The position numbers were made by a program, and so were the translations under genes. Under the pieces are notes generated by a model. That model saw nothing but the letters and a program-made list of their open reading frames with translations. It was not told where the DNA came from and ran no database searches. From Myxococcales bacterium (GTDB taxonomy: Bacteria; Myxococcota; Myxococcia; Myxococcales; Myxococcaceae): 64,000 bases of DNA. Where the stretch lies: assembly GCA_016191815.1 (NCBI GenBank), contig JACPVI010000002.1:62001-126000 (forward strand), read 5' to 3'. Shown here piece by piece: positions 1 to 7,154 of the stretch. Positions within the stretch are counted from its first letter, which is position 1. Each line of letters opens with the position of its first letter.

Positions 1-379
1 GCCGCCAGCGGGAGAGCAGCTCGCCGAACGAAACCTTTCCCTCCAACAGCTCCCTCCTCGCCTGGCGAAGACCGTCGGCGGAGGGCGGCGAGCCCTCCGC
101 CACAAGCACCCCGGCCTCCTCGAACAGCTCCCGGGCCGCGCAGACCCTGAGCGCGGCGTCCATCCCAAAGACGCCCTCCACCGGCACCGCGCCGTCTGCG
201 GCATCCACCCGCCCGCCGGGGAAGGCGTGGAAGCCGGGCGCGAAGGACACCTGCGAGCTGCGCTTGAGCCAGAACACCTCCACCGTGTTGCCCGCCCGCC
301 GGAACGGCACCGCCACCGCCGCGTCGGCGGGCCTCGGGGGTGGAGGCCCCGCGGGCAAGCCCGGCAAAGGCTCGCTCAC
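1..379 (-). CDS. NUDIX hydrolase (3' end outside window)
   Basis: Not in a full-length frame because it runs off the left edge; I translated it from the reverse complement. The GTG start at 379 overlaps the stop of the upstream HD gene as GTGA, so the two are translationally coupled. After a Pro-rich leader the product reads AFPGGRVD, then an acidic and hydrophobic insert, then AARELFEEAGVLV. This is the Nudix box G-x5-E-x7-REUxEExGU with an insertion between the first Gly and the RE. Such proteins hydrolyse nucleoside diphosphates linked to another group; the substrate cannot be told. About 126 codons are visible and the C-terminus is missing. Certain as a Nudix protein; open whether it is the long coenzyme-A/NUDT19-like form that carries this insertion. 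Confidence 0.85.
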   Translation of the reverse strand, partial: MSEPLPGLPAGPPPPRPADAAVAVPFRRAGNTVEVFWLKRSSQVSFAPGFHAFPGGRVDAADGAVPVEGVFGMDAALRVCAARELFEEAGVLVAEGSPPSADGLRQARRELLEGKVSFGELLSRWR

Positions 380-1665
380 GAGGGCGCTCCCGGGGAGGAG
401 CCCGCAAGCCGCACCAGCAGTTTGGCGGCGCGGGCAGCCTGGTCGGGGCGAGCGTAGATGCGCGAGAGCCGCACCGCTCCACTGTACCGCTGATACAAGG
501 GCGTGTACTGCGCCACCTCGGTCAACCGTCCCAGCGGCTCATCGAGGATGTACAGCGCCGGGCCCTTCCCCTCCTCGAAGTACTTCGACAACACCCCGCG
601 CGACTCGACCGAGAAGTGCTCGATGCCTTCGGCCTGCAGGGCCGCCGAGAGCGAGCCCAGGTCATACCCCGCATCGCGCTCGGTGAAGTGGGCCACCAGC
701 TTGAAGCCGTCGCGGGCGACGATCCGCTTCGCCCAGCGGTTGGCTGAGCGCCGGAGCGCCGAGGCCAGCGCCACGTCGTCGCACTCGAGGAAGGCCTCCG
801 GCTCGTCCGGAACCGAAAACTCGCCCGGCGCCTCCTCGTAGTAGCGCTGGAGCATGTGGTCGAAGCCCACCGAGGTGTGGTGGTAGTAGACCGAGACGAA
901 CATGTGGTAGCGGCTGAGCAAGAAGTCCTCGAAGGCGAACGCCGCCGCCTTGGAGAGCGCCAGGTAGGCCCGCCCGTCCTTCACCGCCGGGCTCAGGTTC
1001 TGGACGATCCAGTCGAGGTCGTACCGGCCGTAGTGGACGCCGGTGAAGAACGAGTCGCGGAGCAGGTAGTCCATCCGGTCGGCGTCCAGCTCCCCGGAGA
1101 CGAGCGCGCGCAAGAGCGGCGAGTAGTCTATTCCCCCGTCGACGAAGCCCTCCGAAGGTCCGCCCTCGCGCCCGGTGATGAGCGACACCAAAGACTCCGG
1201 GGAGACGCCCTGCGGCTCGAAGCGCTCGCGCAAGAGCTTCGAGAGCGAGCTGTCGAGCAACAGCCGCGCGGCGATGTCCTCGTGCGTCGCCCTGCCTCCT
1301 TGGGGAGCCGCCCAGGATGGGAGACCGAGCTGGCCGCGCGGCGGGGCGATCCGCTCCGAGGCGTGGGAGAGGGGCATGTGCCCGATGTCGTGGCAGAGCG
1401 CCGCCAGCCGGGCCGCGGCGCGGAAGCGCTCCCTCGCCTTGGCGGAGAGAGCCGAGCGCGCGGCGACCGCATCGAACAGCCTCGAGCCCATGTGCATCGC
1501 GCCCAGCGAGTGGGCGTGGCGGGTGTGGGTGGCGCCGGGGAAGGCCAGCTCGCCGAAGCCGAGCTGCTTGATGTGGCGCAGCCTTTGGAAAAACCGGCTG
1601 TCCACCACCGCCTTTTCGCCGTCGCTGACCGGGATGGTGCCGTGGATGGGGTCGCGGACCCGCAT
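376..1665 (-). CDS. HD-domain phosphohydrolase (YdhJ/SAMHD1-like)
   Basis: A 429-residue protein of the HD superfamily. It begins with VRDPIHGTI, the usual N-terminal signature of this COG1078-type family. The metal ligands are visible: TRHAHS near residue 50, the HD pair in CHDIGH at residues 91-96, and the downstream DADRMDYLLRDS motif near residues 195-206 followed by TGVHYG. Relatives are dNTP triphosphohydrolases or uncharacterised metal-dependent phosphohydrolases; the substrate here is not proven. ATG start at 1665. Only 3 bp separate it from the trigger-factor-like gene upstream, and it overlaps the NUDIX gene downstream by 4 bp, so the three look like one operon. With NUDIX it may form a nucleotide clean-up pair (inference). 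Confidence 0.9.
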   Translation of the reverse strand: MRVRDPIHGTIPVSDGEKAVVDSRFFQRLRHIKQLGFGELAFPGATHTRHAHSLGAMHMGSRLFDAVAARSALSAKARERFRAAARLAALCHDIGHMPLSHASERIAPPRGQLGLPSWAAPQGGRATHEDIAARLLLDSSLSKLLRERFEPQGVSPESLVSLITGREGGPSEGFVDGGIDYSPLLRALVSGELDADRMDYLLRDSFFTGVHYGRYDLDWIVQNLSPAVKDGRAYLALSKAAAFAFEDFLLSRYHMFVSVYYHHTSVGFDHMLQRYYEEAPGEFSVPDEPEAFLECDDVALASALRRSANRWAKRIVARDGFKLVAHFTERDAGYDLGSLSAALQAEGIEHFSVESRGVLSKYFEEGKGPALYILDEPLGRLTEVAQYTPLYQRYSGAVRLSRIYARPDQAARAAKLLVRLAGSSPGAPS

Positions 1666-1668
1666 GCC

Positions 1669-2772
1669 CTACTCGTCCTCGGCGCCCTCGAACTGCACCT
1701 TCGCCTGCTCCATCACATGCTGGACCACCATGAGGTGCCAGGCGAAGTCATGCACCTGCTTCGCGGCCAGGGTGTCCTCCCGAACCGCCGCTTTCGCCTC
1801 CTCGGGGTCGAGGCCGAAGTCCTGGCTCACCTCCTCGAGCAGCCGGTCCATGGTCTCCGAGGTGAGCACCAGCTGGTCCCGCTCGGCGATCGCCTTGAGC
1901 ACCAGGCTGATCTTCAGCCGCCGCTCGGCGTCCGCCCGCGTCTCCCGGTCCTCCAGCCAGCCCGCCAGCGCCTCCTCCTGTTCCTTCACGTCGAACTGCT
2001 TCTCGCCCAGCGCCTTGCCCTCCACCTGCCCCCAGCGGCGGCGGACCTCCTCGTCCACCAGCTCTATCGGCACCTGCGGCTTGGCCCGCTCCACCAGCTC
2101 GTCCAGGACCAAGTCCTGCGCCTGCACCCAGAGCTGATCGGCCAGCTCCTCCTCCAGCTCCTCGGCGATGGAGTCCATCACCTCGTCCAGGCTGCTTCCC
2201 CTTCCCAGCGCCTTGAGCAGGGCGGGGCCCTCCGACTCCGGCATCTTCACCTCGCGGGCCGAGAGGACGTCGACGATGAAGTGGGCCTTCTTCCCCCGGA
2301 GCCCCTCCACCGGGTAGTCGGCTGGAAGCTCGAGCTCGACCTCGGCACTCTCGCCCACCTTCGTCCCCACGATGCCTTCGGCGAAGCCAGGCAAGAGCGC
2401 CTCCGGCTGGAGGACCATCCACATCCCGGTCCGCACGCTGAAGGGAATCAGCTTTCCCTCCGAGTAGCCGACCGCGTCGAGCTGCGCGTCGTCGCCCATC
2501 GCCACCGCCTCGCCCTCGGCGCGGTCGCGCGATTTGGCCGCCTCCCGGGACAGCTCCTGGAAGCGGCGCAAGAAGTCGCCTTCGGTCAAGTCCTCCGCCG
2601 CCGGAACCCGGACCGCCAGGTCCTCGAGCGAGGGCGCCTTCGCCGGGGGCAGCTCGACCGGCCCGTCGGCCAAAGCCCGCGCCAGCGGCAGGTTCTCCAC
2701 GAGAAAAGAAAGGCGGTTCGCCTCGTACGAGCCGCCAGCCGTGTTGCTCCGCTTGTTCCCGCGCTTCGTCAC
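1669..2772 (-). CDS. trigger-factor-like FKBP peptidyl-prolyl isomerase
   Basis: The protein has an FKBP-type PPIase core (about residues 100-185, with GFAEGIVGTKVGES and LELPADYP) followed by a long charged helical C-terminus of trigger-factor type. The N-terminal ribosome-docking domain with the GFRxGK loop is absent; instead there is a short acidic helix region containing LTEGDFLRRFQEL. It should therefore be a PPIase/chaperone not docked at the ribosome exit in the usual way. The frame is open to a GTG at 2856, but the extra 28 residues are Arg-rich and look non-coding. I prefer the GTG at 2772 behind a G-rich stretch; the exact start is uncertain. First gene of a three-gene run with the HD and NUDIX genes. 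Confidence 0.8.
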   Translation of the reverse strand: MTKRGNKRSNTAGGSYEANRLSFLVENLPLARALADGPVELPPAKAPSLEDLAVRVPAAEDLTEGDFLRRFQELSREAAKSRDRAEGEAVAMGDDAQLDAVGYSEGKLIPFSVRTGMWMVLQPEALLPGFAEGIVGTKVGESAEVELELPADYPVEGLRGKKAHFIVDVLSAREVKMPESEGPALLKALGRGSSLDEVMDSIAEELEEELADQLWVQAQDLVLDELVERAKPQVPIELVDEEVRRRWGQVEGKALGEKQFDVKEQEEALAGWLEDRETRADAERRLKISLVLKAIAERDQLVLTSETMDRLLEEVSQDFGLDPEEAKAAVREDTLAAKQVHDFAWHLMVVQHVMEQAKVQFEGAEDE

Positions 2773-2924
2773 CGTGGCCCCCGGCAGGTAGCCGCGCGGC
2801 CCGTGGTCCCAGAGCGGAGGAAACCTGCGCCGCGCGAACTTGCGTCTAGCTCGCACGGCTTCTAGCAGAAAAACGGCGGCGAGGGCGCGCCGGGATCAGC
2901 GGCTGTGACGGTATCCTCAGCCTC

Positions 2925-3944
2925 TCACTTGCCGAAGAAGAACCCGCCCACCAGGCTGGACACCGTGGAGACCGCCGCCCCCACCTGGCTCACCACCGGG
3001 ATGTTGGTGGCCGCGGCCAGCGAGCCGACGGCGGTGACGACGCTGGTGACCTTCTTGCCCACGCTGGCGTTCGGGTCGCGCAGGGTGGTAACGGCCTGGG
3101 CGGTGTCGAACGCGGCGATGGCGATGTTCGCGCCGGGGACGAAGCGGCCGGCTGCCTTGGCCAAGGGCCCAGCGGCGGCGCGAGCGGCGGCCCGGGTGGC
3201 CGCAGTGGCGGCGGCGTTGGTGCCGGCACGGATGGCGGCGCGCGAGGCCGCCCGGCTGGAGGATCCAACCACCGCGCGGGCCACGCTCCCCGCCGACCGC
3301 TGAGCGGCGCGGGTGGCGGCGGTGGCGACGGTGCTCCTCGCCACCTGGCGGGTGGCGCCTTCATAGGCGGCGCGGGCGGCGGCCCGGGTGGCAGCCCCGG
3401 CCACCTTCTGGGAAACCTCCGGAGCCGTGGCGCGAATGGCCTGCGAGGCGGCGTGGTAGGCGGTGCCGTAGCGCTGGGCGTCGCGGGCGACCTGCAGGCC
3501 CGAGCTGGCGGTCTTCAAGGTGGTGGAGGCCGCGCCCGAGGTCGATCCCACGGCTCGGTTGACGTCATCGGCGCTGCGCGTCCGCACCGCCTGCCGAATG
3601 TCGGCGGCCGCGGTGGAGACGGCGCCAGGAAGGGCCGCAGCCCCGCCCACCAACCCCACCACACCTCCGGCCTTCTTGAGCACCCCGAGCTTGGAGAGCT
3701 TGTCGCCGGGGCCCATCGCCTTGGCCACCGCCGACTTCCGCGCCGCGGAGTAGGTGCGCTTGAAGCCGTCCTTCGCCACCGTGCGGGCCTGGGACGCCGC
3801 GGATTTCACGTCGCCGGCCACCGACTTGGCGCCGTCGTAGAGCTGCTTCCCCTTCTCGCCGAGCTCCTTCGCTTTCTCCGCGTACTGCCGGACGCGCTGG
3901 AGGACGGTGGGGCGCCGCGTGGTGGTTTCGCCGATCTTGGCCAT
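2925..3944 (-). CDS. Ala/Arg/Thr-rich low-complexity protein, function unknown
   Basis: A 339-residue protein starting at the ATG at 3944, behind GGAG; the frame stays open to 4193 but the added residues look non-coding. Residues 10-75 are a Lys/Ala amphipathic helix region (EKAKELGEKGKQLYDGAKS). A Gly/Ala hydrophobic patch (GGVVGLVGGAAALPGA) follows, then many degenerate copies of TRAAARAA-like segments in the middle. The C-terminus is hydrophobic, begins RFVPGANIAIAAFD and ends LVGGFFFGK. No signal peptide and no known domain is evident. The helix repeats resemble LEA or phasin-like proteins only in composition. The segment FVPGxN also occurs in the 840-residue protein at 46433-48955, which likewise has a glycine-zipper region, so the two may be related. 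It stands alone, divergent from the ATP-grasp operon. Confidence 0.7.
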   Translation of the reverse strand: MAKIGETTTRRPTVLQRVRQYAEKAKELGEKGKQLYDGAKSVAGDVKSAASQARTVAKDGFKRTYSAARKSAVAKAMGPGDKLSKLGVLKKAGGVVGLVGGAAALPGAVSTAAADIRQAVRTRSADDVNRAVGSTSGAASTTLKTASSGLQVARDAQRYGTAYHAASQAIRATAPEVSQKVAGAATRAAARAAYEGATRQVARSTVATAATRAAQRSAGSVARAVVGSSSRAASRAAIRAGTNAAATAATRAAARAAAGPLAKAAGRFVPGANIAIAAFDTAQAVTTLRDPNASVGKKVTSVVTAVGSLAAATNIPVVSQVGAAVSTVSSLVGGFFFGK

Positions 3945-4157
3945 GGCACTGCTCCGTGTAGTGAGCGGGTGGGCACCTTGGTTATCGGAGCACCAAGCCC
4001 CCTCGTTTCCGTGGTTTGATTCGGTACACCATCCTACCCGAGGCGCCGATGTCTGCGCGAGCGGTTGGCCCGGTAAGATGGAGGTGCCGCATCTTCGCGA
4101 AGCGACTGGAGCCTGGGATGGGCCGATGCTTCGTGCTAGGGAGGCGTTCCACTGTCC

Positions 4158-5279
4158 ATGTACATCGCCATCCTCCACAACCGGGATCACCACCTGTTGG
4201 AGGAGGATCCAGGGCGGGAGGCCAGGGAGGACGTGGAGAGAGTCGCCGCGGCGATGGCCCAGGCGCTCTCCGGCAGCGCCACCTTGGCCGAGCCGCTGGC
4301 GCTGGCGGATGATCCGGTCGGGGCCCTCTTGGCCCTCAGGCGCCGCGAGCCGGACCTGGTCATCAACCTCTGCGAGTCGCTGATCGCCGACAGCCGGGGC
4401 GAGATGGCGGTCCCGTGCCTTTTGGAGCTATTGGGCCTGCCCTACACCGGCTCGGGCGCGCTGGCCCTCGGGCTGGCCTTGCACAAGGACAAGGCCAAGG
4501 AGCTCTTGCTCGCCCGCGGAGTGCCGACGCCGGAGTTTTTCCTCGCCGAGAGCGTTGGGGACCTGGTGGCCAACTCGCTCCCCTTCCCGGTGATCGTCAA
4601 GCCGGTGCGGGAGGACGCCTCGGTGGGCATCGACTTCGCCTCGGTGGCGCACGACCGCGCCGGCCTGGGCAGGGCGGTCACCAACGTGCTCCGCACCTTC
4701 CGCCAGCCGGCCTTGGTGGAGCGATACGTGGACGGGCGGGAGCTGTACGTACCGCTTTTGGGAAACCGTCCGCGGCGCGCGCTCCAGCTCACCGAGATCC
4801 GCTTCGGAGACGCGTTCGCCGGCCGGCCCCGCATCGTCTCCTACCGGGCCAAGTGGGACCTCGCCTCGCCGGAGTGCCTAGACTCCACGCCGATCCCTTG
4901 CACGCTGGAGCCGGCGCAGCAGGCCCGGGTGGTGGAGGTGGCCCGCGCGGCCTTCGAGGCCCTGGGCTGCCGCGACTACGGGAGGGTGGACGTGAGGCTT
5001 TCCGCCGGCGGACAGCCGTGGGTCATCGACATCAACCCCAACTGCGACCTCCACCCCGAAGCCGGCTTCGCCAAGGCGGCCGCCAGCGCGGGGATGAGCT
5101 ACCCCGAGCTGGCACAACGGCTGGTGGAGATCGCCCTGGAACGGAGCCATGGAAATTCGTCCCCTCGAGCCGAGGGATCGCGGCCCGCTCGAAGAGCTTT
5201 TGGGCCGGGTCGAAACGTTCTCTCCGACCGAAGTGGCCTGCGCGCTCGAGCTCGTCGGCCTCGCGCTCGAGCCGAGTAG
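4158..5279 (+). CDS. ATP-grasp ligase (D-Ala-D-Ala ligase-like)
   Basis: An ATP-grasp protein of the D-alanine--D-alanine ligase type: the N-terminal domain contains DLVINLCESL, the central domain PVIVKPVREDASVGI is the counterpart of the Ddl EGSSVG loop, and the C-terminal metal site is DINPNCDLHPEAGF. It should join an amino or imino acid to a second one using ATP; the real substrate may be a peptide or secondary metabolite rather than D-Ala, since the SVG loop and NPN site differ from true Ddl. The fold ends near residue 331, yet the frame runs on for about 40 Arg/Ala-rich residues through the start of the next gene, a 131-bp overlap. First of five plus-strand genes in a tight run up to 11442. 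Confidence 0.88.
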   Translation: MYIAILHNRDHHLLEEDPGREAREDVERVAAAMAQALSGSATLAEPLALADDPVGALLALRRREPDLVINLCESLIADSRGEMAVPCLLELLGLPYTGSGALALGLALHKDKAKELLLARGVPTPEFFLAESVGDLVANSLPFPVIVKPVREDASVGIDFASVAHDRAGLGRAVTNVLRTFRQPALVERYVDGRELYVPLLGNRPRRALQLTEIRFGDAFAGRPRIVSYRAKWDLASPECLDSTPIPCTLEPAQQARVVEVARAAFEALGCRDYGRVDVRLSAGGQPWVIDINPNCDLHPEAGFAKAAASAGMSYPELAQRLVEIALERSHGNSSPRAEGSRPARRAFGPGRNVLSDRSGLRARARRPRARAE

Positions 5280-5616
5280 CCCCGACTATCAGGTGCTGGT
5301 GGCCGGCGAGGAGGGGAAGGTCCTGGGATACGTGTGCTACGGCCCCACGCCGATGACCGACGGCACCTTCGACCTCTACTGGATCGCCTCCCACTCCCAG
5401 GCACGCGGCAAGGGAGTGGGCCGGGCGCTCATCGAGGCGATGGAGCGCGAGCTCAAGCGGAGGAAGGCGCGGCTCGTCCGGGTGGAGACCAGCGCCACGG
5501 AAGCCTACGGGCCCACCCGCGGTTTCTACCGCGCCATGCGGTACGAGGAGGAAGCCCGGCTGCGCGACTTCTACAAGGTGGGAGAGGACCTGGTCATCCT
5601 CTCCAAGAGGCTGTGA
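5149..5616 (+). CDS. GNAT-family N-acetyltransferase
   Basis: A 155-residue GNAT enzyme that transfers an acetyl group from acetyl-CoA. Motif A is ARGKGVGRALIEAME (the Q/RxxGxG/A pyrophosphate loop), followed by VRVETSATEAY and FYRAMRYEEEARLRDFY, which is the usual motif B region. The ATG at 5149 is preceded by GGAACGGAG at good spacing, so this start is well supported even though it lies 131 bp inside the ATP-grasp frame. Its stop overlaps the GTG of the next gene. The ATP-grasp/GNAT pair suggests ligation and N-acylation of the same small molecule or peptide (inference). Confidence 0.9.
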   Translation: MEIRPLEPRDRGPLEELLGRVETFSPTEVACALELVGLALEPSSPDYQVLVAGEEGKVLGYVCYGPTPMTDGTFDLYWIASHSQARGKGVGRALIEAMERELKRRKARLVRVETSATEAYGPTRGFYRAMRYEEEARLRDFYKVGEDLVILSKRL

Positions 5617-7142
5617 GGCTCCGCCGCCATTCGGCCGTCGCTCGAGCGCTCGGCGCCGCGCTCGTCCTGCTGTTCGCGTGCAGGGCCCCGCCGGCAGGGA
5701 GCGCGGGCCCCGCCGGAGCGCCAGGGGCCGAAAAGCCTGTCGCGAGAGCAGCCGAGCGGAGCGCCACCCGCTCGGACGTGCTGGCCGCCCCGAGGCCCGC
5801 CGAGGGCGAGTTCTTCGGCCTCTACCTGATGGAGAAGAAGGTCGGCTTCATCTTCATGGGCCTCTCCCCGCTCCCGGAGGACTCCTCGAAGGCGCGCTCG
5901 GTGAACGAGTTCGTCTTCAAGGCGAACGTGGGAACCAAGCTCTCCGAGCGCCGCCACAAAGAAGTGCGGATCTACGAGAGCGGGCCGGGAGGGCGGCTCT
6001 TGTCCTTCACGGTGGAGCAACGGGGCGACGGGGGAGAACAAACCCTGGAGGGCACCGCCACCAAGGAGGGACTAAGAATAATCCGCCGGCGGCCGGGGCA
6101 CCCTGACCAGACGCTGACGCTCCCGCCCTCGAAGGAGACGGTGGAGGACGCCGACCCGGCGCGAGTGGCGCTCCACCGCCGCAAGCCCTACGAGGGCACC
6201 AGCCTCGACGGGACGGATCTCGAGAGTTACCGGGTCAGCACCACGCTGGGAGAAACCTCCTCTCGCATCGTCGGGGGAGTGCCGGTGAAGCTGCGCAAGG
6301 CGGTGAGTCTGTCGGAGAAGGAGAAGGTTCCGATCGAGAGCTACCTCGACGAGAAGGGCCGGGTGTTGGAGATCAACTTCGGCTCCACCATGCGCGCAGT
6401 GGCCGAGCCAGAGGCGGTGGCCAGGCGGCTCGACCAGGTGGAGGTGTTCGGTCTCACCCGGGTGGTGCTGCCCGGCCCGGTGCCGAGCGCGGCCCAGGCG
6501 ATCCCCGGCAAGCTGGTGCTGGTGGCCTCCGGGCTGCCGGAGAAGTTCCACCGGCCGACCTACCGGCAGAGCTTCCGGGCGCTGCCGGATGGGAAGGTGG
6601 AGGTCTCGATCACCGCCCGCCCGCCGTCGAGGAAGCCTTCCTCGCGTCCGCTGGCGGATCCCTCCGGAGGCAGCTACCTCAAGTCCACCATCATCGTGGA
6701 GTCGGACCACCAGGAGATCCGCTCGCTCTCGGAGGAGATCCTCTCCGGCGAGAAGGACGCCTATGCGGCGGCGAAGAAGATCGTCCGCTGGGTCAACCAG
6801 AACCTCACCAAGGACTACGGGGCGAGCGCCGACCGGGCCACCGACGTGCTCAGGCAAAGGAGAGGCGACTGCACCGAGCACTCGCTGCTCTCGGTGGCGC
6901 TGCTTCGGGCCGCCGGCATCCCCGCGCGGCGGGTGGACGGGGTGGTATACATGGTGAACGAGGACAACGTCCCCGCCCTCTACTGGCACGAGTGGGTCGA
7001 GGCATTCGTGGGCGAGTGGACCCAGCTCGATCCGACCTTCGGCCAGGACGTCGCCGACGCCACCCACCTGGCGGTCGGGGAAGAAGGGAACGCGGAGATC
7101 ACTCCGCTCATCGGGCAGCTCAAGGTGGTGGAACTGCGCTAG
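5613..7142 (+). CDS. transglutaminase-like lipoprotein
   Basis: I place the start at the GTG at 5613, which overlaps the GNAT stop; this gives a short signal peptide ending in LLFAC, a lipobox. The frame runs open from 5334 but the earlier part is a shadow of the GNAT gene. The C-terminal third is a transglutaminase-core domain: the catalytic Cys is at about residue 420 in GDCTEHS, His at 459 in YWHEW, and Asp at 473 in LDPTF, so the Cys-His-Asp triad is intact. The N-terminal two thirds, with GLYLMEKKVGF, looks like the beta-rich module often found ahead of such domains. Likely a periplasmic or outer-membrane-bound protease or crosslinking enzyme. 509 residues; the kinase gene follows after 12 bp. 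Confidence 0.88.
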   Translation: MRLRRHSAVARALGAALVLLFACRAPPAGSAGPAGAPGAEKPVARAAERSATRSDVLAAPRPAEGEFFGLYLMEKKVGFIFMGLSPLPEDSSKARSVNEFVFKANVGTKLSERRHKEVRIYESGPGGRLLSFTVEQRGDGGEQTLEGTATKEGLRIIRRRPGHPDQTLTLPPSKETVEDADPARVALHRRKPYEGTSLDGTDLESYRVSTTLGETSSRIVGGVPVKLRKAVSLSEKEKVPIESYLDEKGRVLEINFGSTMRAVAEPEAVARRLDQVEVFGLTRVVLPGPVPSAAQAIPGKLVLVASGLPEKFHRPTYRQSFRALPDGKVEVSITARPPSRKPSSRPLADPSGGSYLKSTIIVESDHQEIRSLSEEILSGEKDAYAAAKKIVRWVNQNLTKDYGASADRATDVLRQRRGDCTEHSLLSVALLRAAGIPARRVDGVVYMVNEDNVPALYWHEWVEAFVGEWTQLDPTFGQDVADATHLAVGEEGNAEITPLIGQLKVVELR

Positions 7143-7154
7143 GCCTTTGAGCCC

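Noticed and set aside
856-2865. 669-codon plus-strand ORF opposite the HD and trigger-factor-like genes
   Set aside because: It crosses two well-supported minus-strand genes, and its composition (Leu/Arg/His/Gln-rich) fits antisense reading.
2905-3303. Plus-strand ORF with Ala-rich translation opposite the low-complexity gene
   Set aside because: It mirrors the repeats of the real minus-strand gene, which has a good start and ribosome site.
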